A stretch of 56,953 nt of DNA, taken from positions 1 to 56,953 of the forward strand of contig NZ_QOLA01000033.1 of NCBI RefSeq assembly GCF_003324565.1. The letters run 5' to 3'. The notes under the pieces are model-generated. The model was given only the letters and a program-made list of their open reading frames with translations. It was not told where the DNA came from and did not search any database. This DNA is from Streptomyces sp. SDr-06 (GTDB taxonomy: Bacteria; Actinomycetota; Actinomycetes; Streptomycetales; Streptomycetaceae). Numbering within the stretch: position 1 is the stretch's first letter; each line of letters starts with the position of its first letter. The translations under genes were made by a program, and so were the position numbers. This document shows, in pieces, positions 34,663-45,415 of this stretch.

Positions 34663-35623
34663 GCCTGCTGGAGATCAAGGACCTGTACGTCACGTACGGG
34701 ACCGGCGCGGCGGCCGTGCGCGGGGTGGACCTGACGATCGCACCCGGCCAGAAGCTGGGCGTCGCGGGCGAGTCGGGGTGCGGGAAGTCCACCCTGGCGA
34801 TGGCGCTGCTGCGGCTGCTGCCCGCGTCGGCGCGGCTGACCGGATCGGTGCTGCTCGACGGCGAGGACGTCCTCACCATGAGGTGGGGGCGGCTGCGGGC
34901 CGTGCGCTGGGCGGGCGCCTCCATCGTCTTCCAGGGGGCGATGCACTCGCTGAACGCCGTGCACCGCATCGGCGACCAGATCGCCGAGCCGATCCTGCTG
35001 CACGGCCTGGCCACCCCGGCCGGGGCCCGCGCGCGGGTGGCCGAACTCCTCGAACAGGTCGGCCTGCCGGCCGCCCGCGCGGACGCCCACCCGCACGAGC
35101 TGTCCGGCGGCCAGCGCCAGCGCGTGATGATCGCGATGGCGCTCGCCTGCGCCCCGGAGCTGATCGTCGCGGACGAGCCGACGACGGCCCTGGACGTGAT
35201 GATCCAGGCCCAGATCCTGCGCCTGATCGAGCGCCTGGTGGCCGACCAGGGCATCAGCCTCATGATGATCAGCCACGACCTGGCGGTCCTCGCCGACACC
35301 TGCGACCGGCTCGCCGTGATGTACGCGGGCCGCATCGTGGAGGAGGGCCCGGCGCGTGAGGTGTACACGGCGGCCCGCCACCCCTACGGCCGGGCCCTGT
35401 CCGCCGCCTTTCCCCGCATCGGGGACCCGGCCTCGCGCCGCGCGCCGCGCGGTCTGCCGGGCGATCCGCCCGACCCGTCCGCGCTGCCGCCGGGCTGCAC
35501 CTTCCATCCGCGCTGCCCGGTCGCGATGGACGTCTGCGCCGCCGACGACCAGCCGCTGCGCGACGCGGGCCCGGACCACAAGGCGGCCTGTGTGCACGCC
35601 GGGTCCCTGTCGAGGAGCACCGC

Positions 35624-35627
<4 letters not shown>
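34659..35627 (+). CDS. ABC importer ATPase, DppD/OppD type
   Basis: The 322-residue ATPase has Walker A GESGCGKST (37-45), signature LSGGQRQRV, Walker B LIVADEPTTALD and H-loop ISHDLAVL. The C-terminal oligopeptide/dipeptide-type extension has GCTFHPRCPVAMDVC, with the cysteine pattern that in some homologues binds an iron-sulfur cluster. It overlaps its neighbours by ATGA at both ends. Confidence 0.95.
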
Positions 35628-36602
<975 letters not shown>

Positions 36603-36616
<14 letters not shown>

Positions 36617-37109
36617 GGGCTTCGCGGGCGCCCGCCTCGGAGGGGAGTTCGCGCAGGCAGGCCATGGCGACGAGCACGCCCAGGAGCCACGCGAACACCG
36701 GGGCCATGAACGGCAGCAGGAACAGCGCGGGGAGTCGGCCCGCGCTGGCCAGGCCCGGCGCCCGACGCTGCGCGCTGTCATGGAGACGCCGGGTCTTCGC
36801 AGGGCTCGCGGCCCGCGCCCGGGCTTCGCGCGCCTTACGGCGGTAGGAGGCCCAGCCCCACCCCGCGGCGCCGGTGGAGGCAACCGCCTGAAGGCCGTAG
36901 CAGAGGTGACGCCAGCCGTCGCTCAGCCCGCCGACGACCGTGCGGAACGCGTCCAGCGTCACCCCGAACATCAGGCCCGCCACGATCAGCATGGACACGG
37001 CGAAGGCGGTGCGGCGCAGCCAGTAGGCGGGGCCCCGGCGGTACCACGTGGTGCCGACGATGGGGAGTTTCGCGGGCCCCGCGCTCTCAGAAGAGACCCG
37101 TGAACCCAT
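36603..37109 (-). CDS. Membrane protein at the end of the satellite ESX-like operon
   Basis: The 168-residue protein has three predicted membrane helices (about 34-54, 66-86 and 133-153) with a basic cytoplasmic loop (YRRKAREARARAA) between the second and third. The ATG at 37109 has AAGAAGG upstream and lies inside the last codons of the preceding gene (23-base overlap), so translation is coupled. It could be an immunity or membrane partner for the 440-residue protein before it. No family is recognised. Confidence 0.7.
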
Positions 37110-38409
37110 TCCATGCCTTCTTCCCCAGGCCCGCCGCGTCGTCGCCGAGCCGCTTCAGGTCGTCTCCGGTGTTGGACAGCACGTTGCCGGTGCCGTGCCA
37201 GATGCCGCCCACGACGCCGTGGTCGTGGATGTCCTCGCTCCAGTGCTCGTGGAAGCCCTCGTCGATCAGGTCGGTCGCGCCGATGACCACGGCGCCGCCG
37301 ACCCCCGCGACCACGGCCACCGGCACGGTGATCTCCGCGCTGGCCGCCAGCGCCACGCCGCCCGCCGTGGCGGCCGCGCCGACCGCGAGCCCGCCGAGCG
37401 CCGCCCCTCCGTCGACCACCACGGAGTGCGTCCAGGACCACCCCTTGTCGTGGTCGTCCTTGGCTTCGAGCAGGCCGCAGGCGGCGGCCGCCGCGACGTC
37501 CACCACCGGGATCTCCTTCAGGAACTCCGGAACGCTCTCCAGGCTCCTGCCCACCCGCAGGCCGTCCGCCACATCCGCGATCTTGGTGTTGAGGGCGTGG
37601 TCGTAGGGGAGTTTCGAACTGCCCGCCTCGCCCCGGGCGATGTCCGCCTCCAGGCTGTCGAGCTTGCTCAGCGCGTCCTTGTAGGCGACCCGCGCCCCGG
37701 CGTCCTTGGGGAGGGTCTTGCCCTCCTTCTGCCACGCCTTGCGTTCGGCGCGCAGGTCCTTCTTCGCGTCGTCCGCCTGCTTCTTCGCGTCGTCGAGCGC
37801 GTCGGCCGCGTCGTGTCCCTTGACCCGGGTCCGCTCGGAGTCGTAGGCGTACAGGCCGCGCAGGTAGTCCGCGACGGTGATCTTGTCGCCGGGCGAGACC
37901 GCCGCGCCGGTGTCGTCCGCGTAGAGCTTCTGCAGGGCCTCGGCCGCGTCCAGGCGGGCCTGCTGGGCGGTGTGCAGGATCTCGTCGCGCACGGTGCCGT
38001 AGTCGTGGAGGGCCTTGATGGCCTTCTGCCCGGCCGCGTCCGGATGGGTGCTGGTCATCAACTGGCCGGGTACGCCGCCGGGTTGGATTGGCGCGCCGGC
38101 CCGCACGGCGACATCCTCGGCGTTCTGCAGGGCCGACTCCGCCGTGCCGAGGTGGTCCGCGAGGTCGGTGAGGATCTGGCCGGTCGCCTGGACCAGCTCG
38201 GCGAAGCCTCCGGCCGTCATGGCGTCCTCGGTCCACTTGGCCCGGAACGAATCCGCCGACTCGCCCTGCCATCCGGTGTCCTTGGCGAGCGCCTCGACAC
38301 ACGCGCTCAGCGGCTTCACGACGGACTCCAGATCGGTCTTGGCCTTCTTGTAGGCCTCCCCCATGGCGCGCAGCCCGCCGATGTCGCCGCCGACCCAGCT
38401 GTCCGTCAT
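37087..38409 (-). CDS. Putative ESX-secreted protein with WXG-type N-terminus and hydrophobic C-terminal region
   Basis: The 440-residue protein has an N-terminal helical domain (about 1-140) with a WXG turn (WQG, 47-49) in DTGWQGESADSFRAKW, a long charged helical middle (about 190-300, KKQADDAKKDLRAERKAWQK), and a hydrophobic Gly/Ala/Val-rich segment (about 335-385), then an amphipathic end (WHGTGNVLSNTGDDLKRL). This is the plan of large type VII-secreted proteins. The hydrophobic part may insert in membranes. The ATG at 38409 overlaps the previous stop as ATGA and has GAAGGA upstream. Whether it is toxic is unknown. Confidence 0.75.
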   Translation of the reverse strand: MTDSWVGGDIGGLRAMGEAYKKAKTDLESVVKPLSACVEALAKDTGWQGESADSFRAKWTEDAMTAGGFAELVQATGQILTDLADHLGTAESALQNAEDVAVRAGAPIQPGGVPGQLMTSTHPDAAGQKAIKALHDYGTVRDEILHTAQQARLDAAEALQKLYADDTGAAVSPGDKITVADYLRGLYAYDSERTRVKGHDAADALDDAKKQADDAKKDLRAERKAWQKEGKTLPKDAGARVAYKDALSKLDSLEADIARGEAGSSKLPYDHALNTKIADVADGLRVGRSLESVPEFLKEIPVVDVAAAAACGLLEAKDDHDKGWSWTHSVVVDGGAALGGLAVGAAATAGGVALAASAEITVPVAVVAGVGGAVVIGATDLIDEGFHEHWSEDIHDHGVVGGIWHGTGNVLSNTGDDLKRLGDDAAGLGKKAWNGFTGLF

Positions 38410-38708
38410 GTGCGGTCCTTCATCAGGTCGTCGAACAGGCCGTGCACGTCGATGTCGTGGCGCTGCATCGAGTCGTGCGCGTACTTCACCTTGTCGCTGC
38501 GGTCGTCGAGGCGGTCCGACAGCTTGTCGTGCAGGCCGGCTATCAGGTCGGCCATCGCCTTGATCGCCGCGTCGCACCCGGCGTCCCCGGAACCGGCGAC
38601 GGCCGGCTTCACGTTCTGGTGCATCTTGCGGTAGTTCTCGGCCTCCGTGTGGAAGGTGGCCGCCATCGTGCTCAGGTCCGACAGGACCAGCCTCACGTCC
38701 ACGCTCAT
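38406..38708 (-). CDS. WXG100-like small protein, 100 residues
   Basis: This is exactly 100 residues, with two helical halves and a small-residue turn (AVAGSGDAGCDAA, about residues 36-48) in place of a tryptophan. The size, helix pattern and position directly before the 440-residue WXG-type protein suggest a WXG100-like chaperone or co-secreted partner. The ATG at 38708 has GAGGAGGG 7 bases upstream, and the gene overlaps both neighbours by ATGA. There is no YxxxD tail; it ends FDDLMKDRT. Confidence 0.75.
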   Translation of the reverse strand: MSVDVRLVLSDLSTMAATFHTEAENYRKMHQNVKPAVAGSGDAGCDAAIKAMADLIAGLHDKLSDRLDDRSDKVKYAHDSMQRHDIDVHGLFDDLMKDRT

Positions 38709-39100
38709 CGCGCGCCCTCCTCGCCGCCGTACGCCCGTTCCAGATCCTCGGCCCGCCATCTGCGGCCCCCGGGCGCCACCACCGGGTCGAGCCGCACCTT
38801 GGGCAGCCCGGCCTGCCGCATCGCCTCGGTGAACGGGCCGAGCGAGACGGCGACCCAGGGCTGGGCCGGGCCGAGCGCCTCGACGAGCGCCGAGAGGCGG
38901 GTGAACGCGACCGGCACGGGCGGGCCCGAGGGGTTCTTGAGGAGTTCGTAGTCGACGCGGGGCGGGGCGCCGCCGCCCGGGTAGCGCGGATGGGCCGGCA
39001 CGAACACCGCGGTGCGGTACGGCGGTACACCTGGCTGTGCGGCCTGCGCCGGCGCGTCGCCGACCAGGCCGAGAAGGCGGGACACGGGCTGCTCGCCCAC
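38705..39100 (-). CDS. SAV_915-type protein (SseB-like N-terminal fold)
   Basis: The 131-residue protein has RTAVFVPAHPRYPGG, VDYELLKNPSGPPVPVAFTR, then LGPAQPWVAVSLGPFTEAMR and KVRLDPVV, a pattern I recognise from small streptomycete proteins near WXG100 genes (SAV_915 family). No membrane segment is seen. The GTG at 39100 has an AAGGGGGAA site. It is the first gene of a four-gene operon in which every junction overlaps, so it is likely part of the same ESX-related function. Confidence 0.7.
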   Translation of the reverse strand: MGEQPVSRLLGLVGDAPAQAAQPGVPPYRTAVFVPAHPRYPGGGAPPRVDYELLKNPSGPPVPVAFTRLSALVEALGPAQPWVAVSLGPFTEAMRQAGLPKVRLDPVVAPGGRRWRAEDLERAYGGEEGAR

Positions 39101-39282
39101 GCGTTTCCCCCTTGCGGGACATGGCTGAATCGGCGCTCAACCTACGCGCAGCACGGCGGCCCCAGTACGCCAAAAACCGCCCATACCCTGCCCTCCATGC
39201 GCAATGGATGCCAGGACTTGGACGGTTTCAGGCCACTGATTGACCGTTACTTGACCGGCCGACGCGTCCTCGGCGGACCGGG

Positions 39283-40242
39283 CTAAGCCCGCCGGGCCTC
39301 GTACGCCTCGATGAGCTCGGTGGAGCGCTTCACGTCGTTGCCGATCGCCTCGAGGAGGTCCTCGATGGAGTCGAACTTGGCCATGCCCCGCACATAGGCG
39401 AGGAAGTCGACGGCGACATGCAGCCCGTACAGGTCGAGCCCCACGCGGTCGATGGCGTACGCCTCCACCGTGCGCTCGGTGCCGTCGAACTGCGGGTTGG
39501 TGCCGACGGAGATCGCGGCGGGCATGCGCTCGCCGTCGGCGGTGAGCCAGCCCGCGTACACGCCGTCCGCCGGGATCGCGGTGTGCGGCAGGGTCTCGAC
39601 GTTCGCGGTCGGGTAGCCGAGCTCACGGCCGCGCTGGGCGCCGCGCACGACGACGCCCTCGACGCGGTGCGGCCGCCCGAGGATCTCGGCGGCGCCCTCC
39701 ATGTCGCCCTCGCCGACCAGCCTGCGGGTCAGCGTGGAGGAGAACGGCTCGCCGCCGCCCGCCTCGCCGCGCACCCGCAGGTCGATGACCTCGACCTCGT
39801 AGTCGTAGGTGCGGCCGAGCTCGGCCAGCACCTCGACGTTGCCCGCCGCCTTGTGGCCGAAGCGGAAGTTGGGGCCCTCGACGACGAGCCGCGCGTGCAA
39901 CTTGTCGACCAGCACCTTCACCACGAAGTCGGCGGCCGAGAGCTTCGAGAACTCGCTGGTGAAGGGGAGGATGAGGATCGCGTCCACACCGAGCTCCGCC
40001 ATCAGTTCGGCGCGCCGGTGGTGCGGGGCGAGCAGCGGCGGGTGGCTGCCGGGGCGCACGACCTCGCTCGGGTGCGGGTCGAAGGTGACGACGACGGAGG
40101 GCGCGCCCAGCTCACGGGCGCGCGCCACGGCCCGCCCGATGATCAGCTGGTGTCCGCGGTGCACCCCGTCGTAGGAGCCGATGGTGACGACGCTGCGTCC
40201 CCAGTCCTGGGGGATGTCCTCCAAGCCACGCCAGCGCTGCAC
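39283..40242 (-). CDS. ribF: Bifunctional riboflavin kinase/FMN adenylyltransferase
   Basis: RibF phosphorylates riboflavin to FMN and adenylates FMN to FAD. The 319-residue protein has the N-terminal adenylyltransferase domain (about 15-160) with GSYDGVHRGHQ and the C-terminal kinase domain (about 185-310) with GRELGYPTANVET. The GTG at 40242 has GAGGAG 8 bases upstream. It is the last gene of a minus-strand run of translation genes and the trypsin/NTPase gene, 44 bases before it. Confidence 0.96.
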   Translation of the reverse strand: MQRWRGLEDIPQDWGRSVVTIGSYDGVHRGHQLIIGRAVARARELGAPSVVVTFDPHPSEVVRPGSHPPLLAPHHRRAELMAELGVDAILILPFTSEFSKLSAADFVVKVLVDKLHARLVVEGPNFRFGHKAAGNVEVLAELGRTYDYEVEVIDLRVRGEAGGGEPFSSTLTRRLVGEGDMEGAAEILGRPHRVEGVVVRGAQRGRELGYPTANVETLPHTAIPADGVYAGWLTADGERMPAAISVGTNPQFDGTERTVEAYAIDRVGLDLYGLHVAVDFLAYVRGMAKFDSIEDLLEAIGNDVKRSTELIEAYEARRA

Positions 40243-40286
40243 TGTGACCGCTCCTCGAACCCGTGTACGTCGTTGACCCTTACGCG

Positions 40287-43200
40287 TTATGCAGGTCTAA
40301 GACTGCCATGCCCGGCGGCCCGGGATCGCATCGGCATGGGACTGCCCAGCGTCTCCACCGAGCGGCGGGCGCTCGGACCGACCACCGCGGCCCACTCGTG
40401 CGGCGCCTCGATCAGCCATCCCGCGACCTGCGCGGCGAAGCCCGGCACCTCCTGGCACAGCTCGACCAGCCGCCGGTCGAAGCGGGCCGCGCCCTCGGGC
40501 GTACGGACGAACAGGAGCCCGGTGCGGTGGACGAGGTCACGGGTGCGCGCCTCGGCCCGCTGCCCCGAACCGGCCGCCGCGGCCCCGAGCAGCGCCTCCA
40601 CCACGGCGAGGTCGCGGGACTGGTGGCGCTCGAATTCCAGGAGCACGTCGAGCAGCTCGGCGCGCAGCGGGCGCGAGGCCCGGGTGCCGGGGGCGGCGAG
40701 GACGGGGGCCAGGGCGCGCCGTACGGGGTGGGCGTGGCCGCGCAACAGGCTGGTCACCATGGGAAAGAGGACCGCGCGGGCCGCGGGGCCATGGGCGAGC
40801 CGCCGGTCCACGAAGGCCGCCGCGTGCCCGGCCGCCTCCGGGTGCCGCTCGACGTGCTCCTGCACGAGGGCGGCGGCGCGCCGGGCGAGCGCCGGGGTGT
40901 TGATCTCCGCGAGCGCGTCGAGGACGTCGGCCGCCGCGGCCCCCTCCTGGCGCAGGCGCGTCTGGAAGGCGGCGAGGACGGGCTCGGGGTGCGTGGTGAG
41001 GGCGGCGGTCAGCGCCGCGGCAGGGATGCCCGGGTCCTGGGCGGTGAAGGCGGCCAGCGCCTCCTCCAGGTAACGCCCCCGCGTGTGCGGGTCGCGCACG
41101 AGCAGGGCGAGCGCGGCCCCGTGCAGCGCGGCGTCCGCGGGGCGGGCGAGCAGCGCGAGAGCCGCGTAGCGCAGCAGGTCGCGGTCGGCGGCGCTGCGGA
41201 TGCCCAGCGCGACCCGCGGCCCGTAGAGCGCGGCCGCGGCCCGCCGTTCGGGCCGGTCGTCATGGGCCCAGCGGTCCACCGCCCGGCAGAGCGCGGACGG
41301 CTCGTCCTCGGCGAGCTGGGTGAGGAGCTCCTCCGCGCGGACGTGGGCGGTCGCCACGAGCGCCTCGGTGAGGTCGTCGACGGCCAGCGCCCGGCGCGCG
41401 TAGAGCAGCGCCTGTGCCGCCCGCGCGACGGTGGGCCGCAGCTCGGTGCCGGGCGCCACCGGCAGCGGCCGCTCGTCGGTGAACCAGCGGCACAGCAGCG
41501 GCTGCACGGTCCGGGGTTCGACGGCGAGCCGCCGGTCGACCGCGTCGAGGTAGCGCTCCCAGCCGGGCGCGGCCCCCGGCACCCCGTCGGCGGGCAGCAG
41601 CCGCCGCAGCAGTTCGAGCCGGCGGTCGTCGCTGAGCCGCAGCCGCATCCAGAACCAGGGCCCGAACTCGCCGAGCGCGCCCAGCTTCGCCGGGCCCCCC
41701 TCGCGCACCGAGCGTCGGCTGATCCGGTCGGCGAGCAGCCGCAGGACTTCCTGGTAGGGGCGTACGTCAGGGACCCTCAGCAGGGTCTCGGCGAGCAGGT
41801 GGACCGCCCACCACTGGGCGTCCGCGAACCGGTCGCGCCCGGCGCCCGCCGCCGGCGTCCGGTCCAGGGCCTCCACCAACTCCTTCAGCTTCAGGGCGAG
41901 TTGAGTGGAGCCATGTCTGCTTCCGAGCAGTAGCATCGCCTCCAGGACGGGACCGATGCGATGGCGGGGCACCGGCAGGGAGCGCCCGGCGGGGGCGGGC
42001 CCCGAGCCCGGCGGGGGCGGCACGTGACCGTCGGGCACGGCGCTGAGGGCGGGGCGCGAGGGGAGCCGGACGACGGTCTGTGGCTCGCTCTCGTCGTACC
42101 AGCGGTGCACCAGCGCGTACAGGGCCCCGTCCAGGTCGAGATGGGCGGCCTGCACCCAGTCGGCCAGCTCCTCGTGGGCGAACCGGTAGCCGGACCCGGC
42201 CGGCACCAGCAGCCCCTCGGTGAGCACCGCGGAGGCGGATCCCGTACGCCACGGGAAGATCTCCTCGAAGGACTCCCGGTCCAGCTCGCCCTGGCCGGGC
42301 CCCAGACAGCGCCGGGCCGCCTCGTGCACCTGCCCGGCGACGCGCGCCGCGAGCCGCCGCACCGCGCCGCCGCGCACCGGCGGGCGGGCGGCGGCCGCGA
42401 TGCGTACGGCGATGCGCAGGCACATCAGGTCCAGGTGCGCCGAGAAGACGTCCTCGCGGTCCGGCCTTCCCCCGATCCCGCCGGGCAGCGCGGCCCGCAC
42501 CTCGGCGAGCAGCCGCAGGGTCAGCGGGTGGCGGGCATCGCGCTCGGCCAGCGCGCCGTCCGGGATGCCGTAGCGCTCGCGGGCCCGGGCGGCCTCCTCG
42601 TGCCCGAGGTCTCCGACGTGCACGGCGTCGGGCAGCCGGGGCAGGTGGGCCGGGTGCAGCACGCCGTCGGGGTAGTGGGCTCCGGCCTGCTCCCAGTGCT
42701 CGGGCCGGCAGGCCACCACCATGCGCACCCCGGCCGCCCCGAGCCACTCGACGCTGCCCGCGGTCCATTCGGCGAGCCGGTGGGCGAGCACGGGCGGCAT
42801 CTCCTCGGGCCCGTCGAGCAGGACGAGCAGGGGGCGCCCGGCGTCCCGGGCCAGCCGCGCCACCCGGTCGGGGGTGGCCCGGTCGCCCGACTCGGGCGCG
42901 GCCACGATCCGGGCCGCGTGGTCGAGGGCGCGGCCGACGGCGTCGGCGACCGAGGTGTCGTCGGCCCGCAGGTCGGCGCCGCGCAGCCACAGGGTGGGCG
43001 CGGGCGCGGCGCCGCTCGCCCGGCGGCCAGCCAGCGCGGCGAGCTCGGTGGTGCGCCCGGTGCCGGGGTCCCCGACGAGCCCGAGCACGAGGGCGTCCCC
43101 GGTGGCGAAGGCCTCGAACCCGGCGCGCGTGGACCGCCGTTCGACGGGGTCCTGCCACGCGCTGGGGCCTCCGACGGACCCGACGGAGGTGGCGGTGAGC

Positions 43201-43853
43201 TGGAGCGCACCCGCCAGGTTCAGATCGCGGCCGTAGGCGGGCACGGTGGCGGCGTTGCGCCGCAGCAGTTCGGCGAGCGGGCCGTGCTCGGCGCGCAGCG
43301 GCACCGCGAAGCCCGAGGCCTGGTGCGCCGCGTGCAGCGCGGTCCCCACCACCCCGAGGACGGCGCCGGTGACGGTGTCCACGACCGGACCCCCGCTGGC
43401 CTCGCCGCCCAGCCGCATGGCCTCGCTGCCGGCCGTCCCGATCGCCAACTCCAGGACGCCGCCCAGGAGATGGAAGCGATCGGTGGCGGTGTAGGTGACC
43501 GGGGACGTGCCGAGCACCCGCGCCTCGCGCCAGCCGCGGGCGGCCACCCGCAGATAGGTGCCCGTACGGATCTCGGCGCGTGCGGAGATCGGCAGCGGCC
43601 GCACCCCGAGCCCGTCGGTGCGCACCAGGGCGAGGTCCGCCTCGGGCAGCGGGGTGAGGTCCTCGGCCTCGGCCAGCCAGGTCCGCTCGCCGGGCGCGTG
43701 CAGCACCACTCTGGTCAGCCCGTCGACGGCTTCGTGACTGGTGACGACGGTCCCCCGGTCGTCCGCGACGAACCCCGTCCCCCGGGTGCGCCCGGCCAGA
43801 TCACAGATCCGTACGAGCGTCTCCCCGCCCTCGCCCCCAGCCCCGCGTCCCAT
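40287..43853 (-). CDS. Trypsin-like protease fused to a STAND-type NTPase with a helical-repeat C-terminal half
   Basis: The 1188-residue protein begins with a chymotrypsin-like protease domain: H40 (VTSHEAV), D73 (EADLALV) and S153 (GEASGGPVV) are spaced as a triad. It is followed by a P-loop NTPase (about 235-480) with GDPGTGRTT (261-269), in which the Walker A lysine is arginine, and a Walker B-like LLVLLDGPEE (D347). The remaining 650 residues are rich in helices and may form TPR/HEAT-like repeats. No signal peptide or membrane helix is evident. The domain order resembles signal-transduction and phage-defence STAND proteins, but the gene sits in a conserved housekeeping neighbourhood. The ATG at 43853 has only a weak ribosome site. 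Substrate and trigger are unknown. Confidence 0.8.
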   Translation of the reverse strand: MGRGAGGEGGETLVRICDLAGRTRGTGFVADDRGTVVTSHEAVDGLTRVVLHAPGERTWLAEAEDLTPLPEADLALVRTDGLGVRPLPISARAEIRTGTYLRVAARGWREARVLGTSPVTYTATDRFHLLGGVLELAIGTAGSEAMRLGGEASGGPVVDTVTGAVLGVVGTALHAAHQASGFAVPLRAEHGPLAELLRRNAATVPAYGRDLNLAGALQLTATSVGSVGGPSAWQDPVERRSTRAGFEAFATGDALVLGLVGDPGTGRTTELAALAGRRASGAAPAPTLWLRGADLRADDTSVADAVGRALDHAARIVAAPESGDRATPDRVARLARDAGRPLLVLLDGPEEMPPVLAHRLAEWTAGSVEWLGAAGVRMVVACRPEHWEQAGAHYPDGVLHPAHLPRLPDAVHVGDLGHEEAARARERYGIPDGALAERDARHPLTLRLLAEVRAALPGGIGGRPDREDVFSAHLDLMCLRIAVRIAAAARPPVRGGAVRRLAARVAGQVHEAARRCLGPGQGELDRESFEEIFPWRTGSASAVLTEGLLVPAGSGYRFAHEELADWVQAAHLDLDGALYALVHRWYDESEPQTVVRLPSRPALSAVPDGHVPPPPGSGPAPAGRSLPVPRHRIGPVLEAMLLLGSRHGSTQLALKLKELVEALDRTPAAGAGRDRFADAQWWAVHLLAETLLRVPDVRPYQEVLRLLADRISRRSVREGGPAKLGALGEFGPWFWMRLRLSDDRRLELLRRLLPADGVPGAAPGWERYLDAVDRRLAVEPRTVQPLLCRWFTDERPLPVAPGTELRPTVARAAQALLYARRALAVDDLTEALVATAHVRAEELLTQLAEDEPSALCRAVDRWAHDDRPERRAAAALYGPRVALGIRSAADRDLLRYAALALLARPADAALHGAALALLVRDPHTRGRYLEEALAAFTAQDPGIPAAALTAALTTHPEPVLAAFQTRLRQEGAAAADVLDALAEINTPALARRAAALVQEHVERHPEAAGHAAAFVDRRLAHGPAARAVLFPMVTSLLRGHAHPVRRALAPVLAAPGTRASRPLRAELLDVLLEFERHQSRDLAVVEALLGAAAAGSGQRAEARTRDLVHRTGLLFVRTPEGAARFDRRLVELCQEVPGFAAQVAGWLIEAPHEWAAVVGPSARRSVETLGSPMPMRSRAAGHGSLRPA

Positions 43854-43997
43854 GTCCGAAACGGTAGTTCTGGGGTGATCCGCCCGAGAAGAACGTCACG
43901 GGAAAGCGCCCCCCTGTGCTCCCGTGGTTCACTCCGAGCGCCTGCTCATAGGGGTGAATCCCCCAGGCCCGGCGGATAGACCCCTTGCGAGGGGGAT

Positions 43998-44027
43998 CGT
44001 GGAGCGGGCCGCCCCGCCCGCTCCACG
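43998..44027 (-). terminator. Perfect 12-bp hairpin after truB
   Basis: CGTGGAGCGGGC (43998-44009) pairs exactly with GCCCGCTCCACG (44016-44027) across a 6-base loop, 9 bases after the truB stop on the minus strand. It is a likely terminator, which would make the trypsin/NTPase gene start from its own promoter. Confidence 0.85.
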
Positions 44028-44036
44028 GTGGGTCTC

Positions 44037-44942
44037 TCAGCCGAACACGGCGAGGCTCTTGGCCTTGCCCTTCCGGTTCTCGACCAGCGCGAGGAAGGTG
44101 CCCCCGGGCCCGAACACTCCGACCGGCTTCCCGGCCTCGTACTCGTCGGGCATGTCGAGCCGTACGCCGTTGAGCAGCAGCCCGCCGCGGCGCGCGTCGA
44201 CGTCCCAGCGCGCGAAGGCGGCGGCCGCGGCCTCGGCCACCGGCATCACGGTGAGCGACTCCTGGAGCTGGTCCAGGGTGCGGGCCGCGTCCAGGCCGTA
44301 GGGGCCGACCCGGGTGCGGCGCAGCGCGGTGAGGTGTCCGCCCACACCGAGCCCGGCCCCGAGGTCACGGGCGAGGGCGCGGATGTAGGTGCCGGAGGAG
44401 CACACCACGGAGACGACGAGGTCGATGACGGGGGTGCCGTCCTCGGCGACGGCCTCGCGCACGTCGTAGACGCGGAAGGAGGAGACGGTCACCGGACGGG
44501 CCGGGATGTCGAACTCCTCGCCGCCACGCACCCGCGCGTAGGACCGCTTGCCGTCGATCTTGATCGCGGAGACCTTGGACGGCACCTGCATGATGGCGCC
44601 GGTCAGCTCCGCGACCCCCGCGTCGATGCCCTCGCGGGTCACCTTGGAGGCGTCGGTGGACGAGATGATCTCGCCCTCGGCGTCGTCGGTGACGGTGTCC
44701 TGGCCGAGCCGGATCGTGCCGAGGTACTCCTTCTCGGTCAGGGCGAGGTGGCCGAGCAGCTTGGTGGCCCGCTCCACGCCCAGGACGAGCACACCGGTCG
44801 CCATCGGGTCGAGGGTGCCCGCGTGGCCCACGCGGCGGGTCCTGGCGATGCCGCGCATCTTGGCCACGACGTCGTGCGAAGTGAAGCCCGACGGCTTGTC
44901 GACAATGACCAGGCCGTCGGGCGTCTTTGCTGCGGTGCTCAT
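44037..44942 (-). CDS. truB: tRNA pseudouridine-55 synthase
   Basis: TruB converts U55 of the T-loop of tRNA to pseudouridine. The 301-residue protein has KPSGFTSHDVV, the catalytic segment GHAGTLDPMATG (D45) and CSSGTYIRALARDLG, with a C-terminal extension ending NRKGKAKSLAVFG that resembles a PUA domain. The ATG overlaps the rbfA stop as ATGA. A strong hairpin follows. Confidence 0.96.
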   Translation of the reverse strand: MSTAAKTPDGLVIVDKPSGFTSHDVVAKMRGIARTRRVGHAGTLDPMATGVLVLGVERATKLLGHLALTEKEYLGTIRLGQDTVTDDAEGEIISSTDASKVTREGIDAGVAELTGAIMQVPSKVSAIKIDGKRSYARVRGGEEFDIPARPVTVSSFRVYDVREAVAEDGTPVIDLVVSVVCSSGTYIRALARDLGAGLGVGGHLTALRRTRVGPYGLDAARTLDQLQESLTVMPVAEAAAAAFARWDVDARRGGLLLNGVRLDMPDEYEAGKPVGVFGPGGTFLALVENRKGKAKSLAVFG

Positions 44943-45382
44943 GCGGAGGCGTCGTCCTCGTCGCCGGGCTTCTTGTACGGGTCGGCGTCACCGGCGAACT
45001 GGGCGCCCGAGGACACCTCGCGCACCGCGGCGTCCGAGGCCCGTGCCTTGTCGAGGAGGTCCTCGATGGTCTTGGCGTTCTCGGGGAGGGCGTCCGCGAT
45101 GAACGTCAGGGTGGGCGTGAACTTGGTGCCGGCGGCGGAGCCGACCGCGGAGCGCAGGATGCCCTTGGCGCTCTCCAGACCGGCCGCGGCGGCCGCCCGC
45201 TCCTCGTCGTCCCCGTACACCGTGTAGAAGACCGTGGCCTCCCGCAGGTCGCCGGTGACCCGGGTGTCCGTGATCGTCACATGCGTTCCGAGACGCGGGT
45301 CCTTGACGCCACGCAGCAGCTTCTCGGCCACCACCTCCCGGATGAGGTCCGCCAGCTTCTTCGCCCGCGCGTTGTCGGCCAC
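44939..45382 (-). CDS. rbfA: Ribosome-binding factor A
   Basis: RbfA helps 30S maturation by binding near the 5' end of 16S rRNA. The 147-residue protein has the KH-type fold with ADLIREVVAEKLLRGVKDPR and THVTITDTRVTGDLREATVFY, and an acidic actinobacterial tail. The GTG at 45382 has AAGGAGAAGGA upstream. It overlaps truB and follows the DUF503 gene by 33 bases. Confidence 0.96.
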   Translation of the reverse strand: MADNARAKKLADLIREVVAEKLLRGVKDPRLGTHVTITDTRVTGDLREATVFYTVYGDDEERAAAAAGLESAKGILRSAVGSAAGTKFTPTLTFIADALPENAKTIEDLLDKARASDAAVREVSSGAQFAGDADPYKKPGDEDDASA

Positions 45383-45415
45383 TGGTCCTTCTCCTTCTCA
45401 AGCCTTGCTTGGTGT

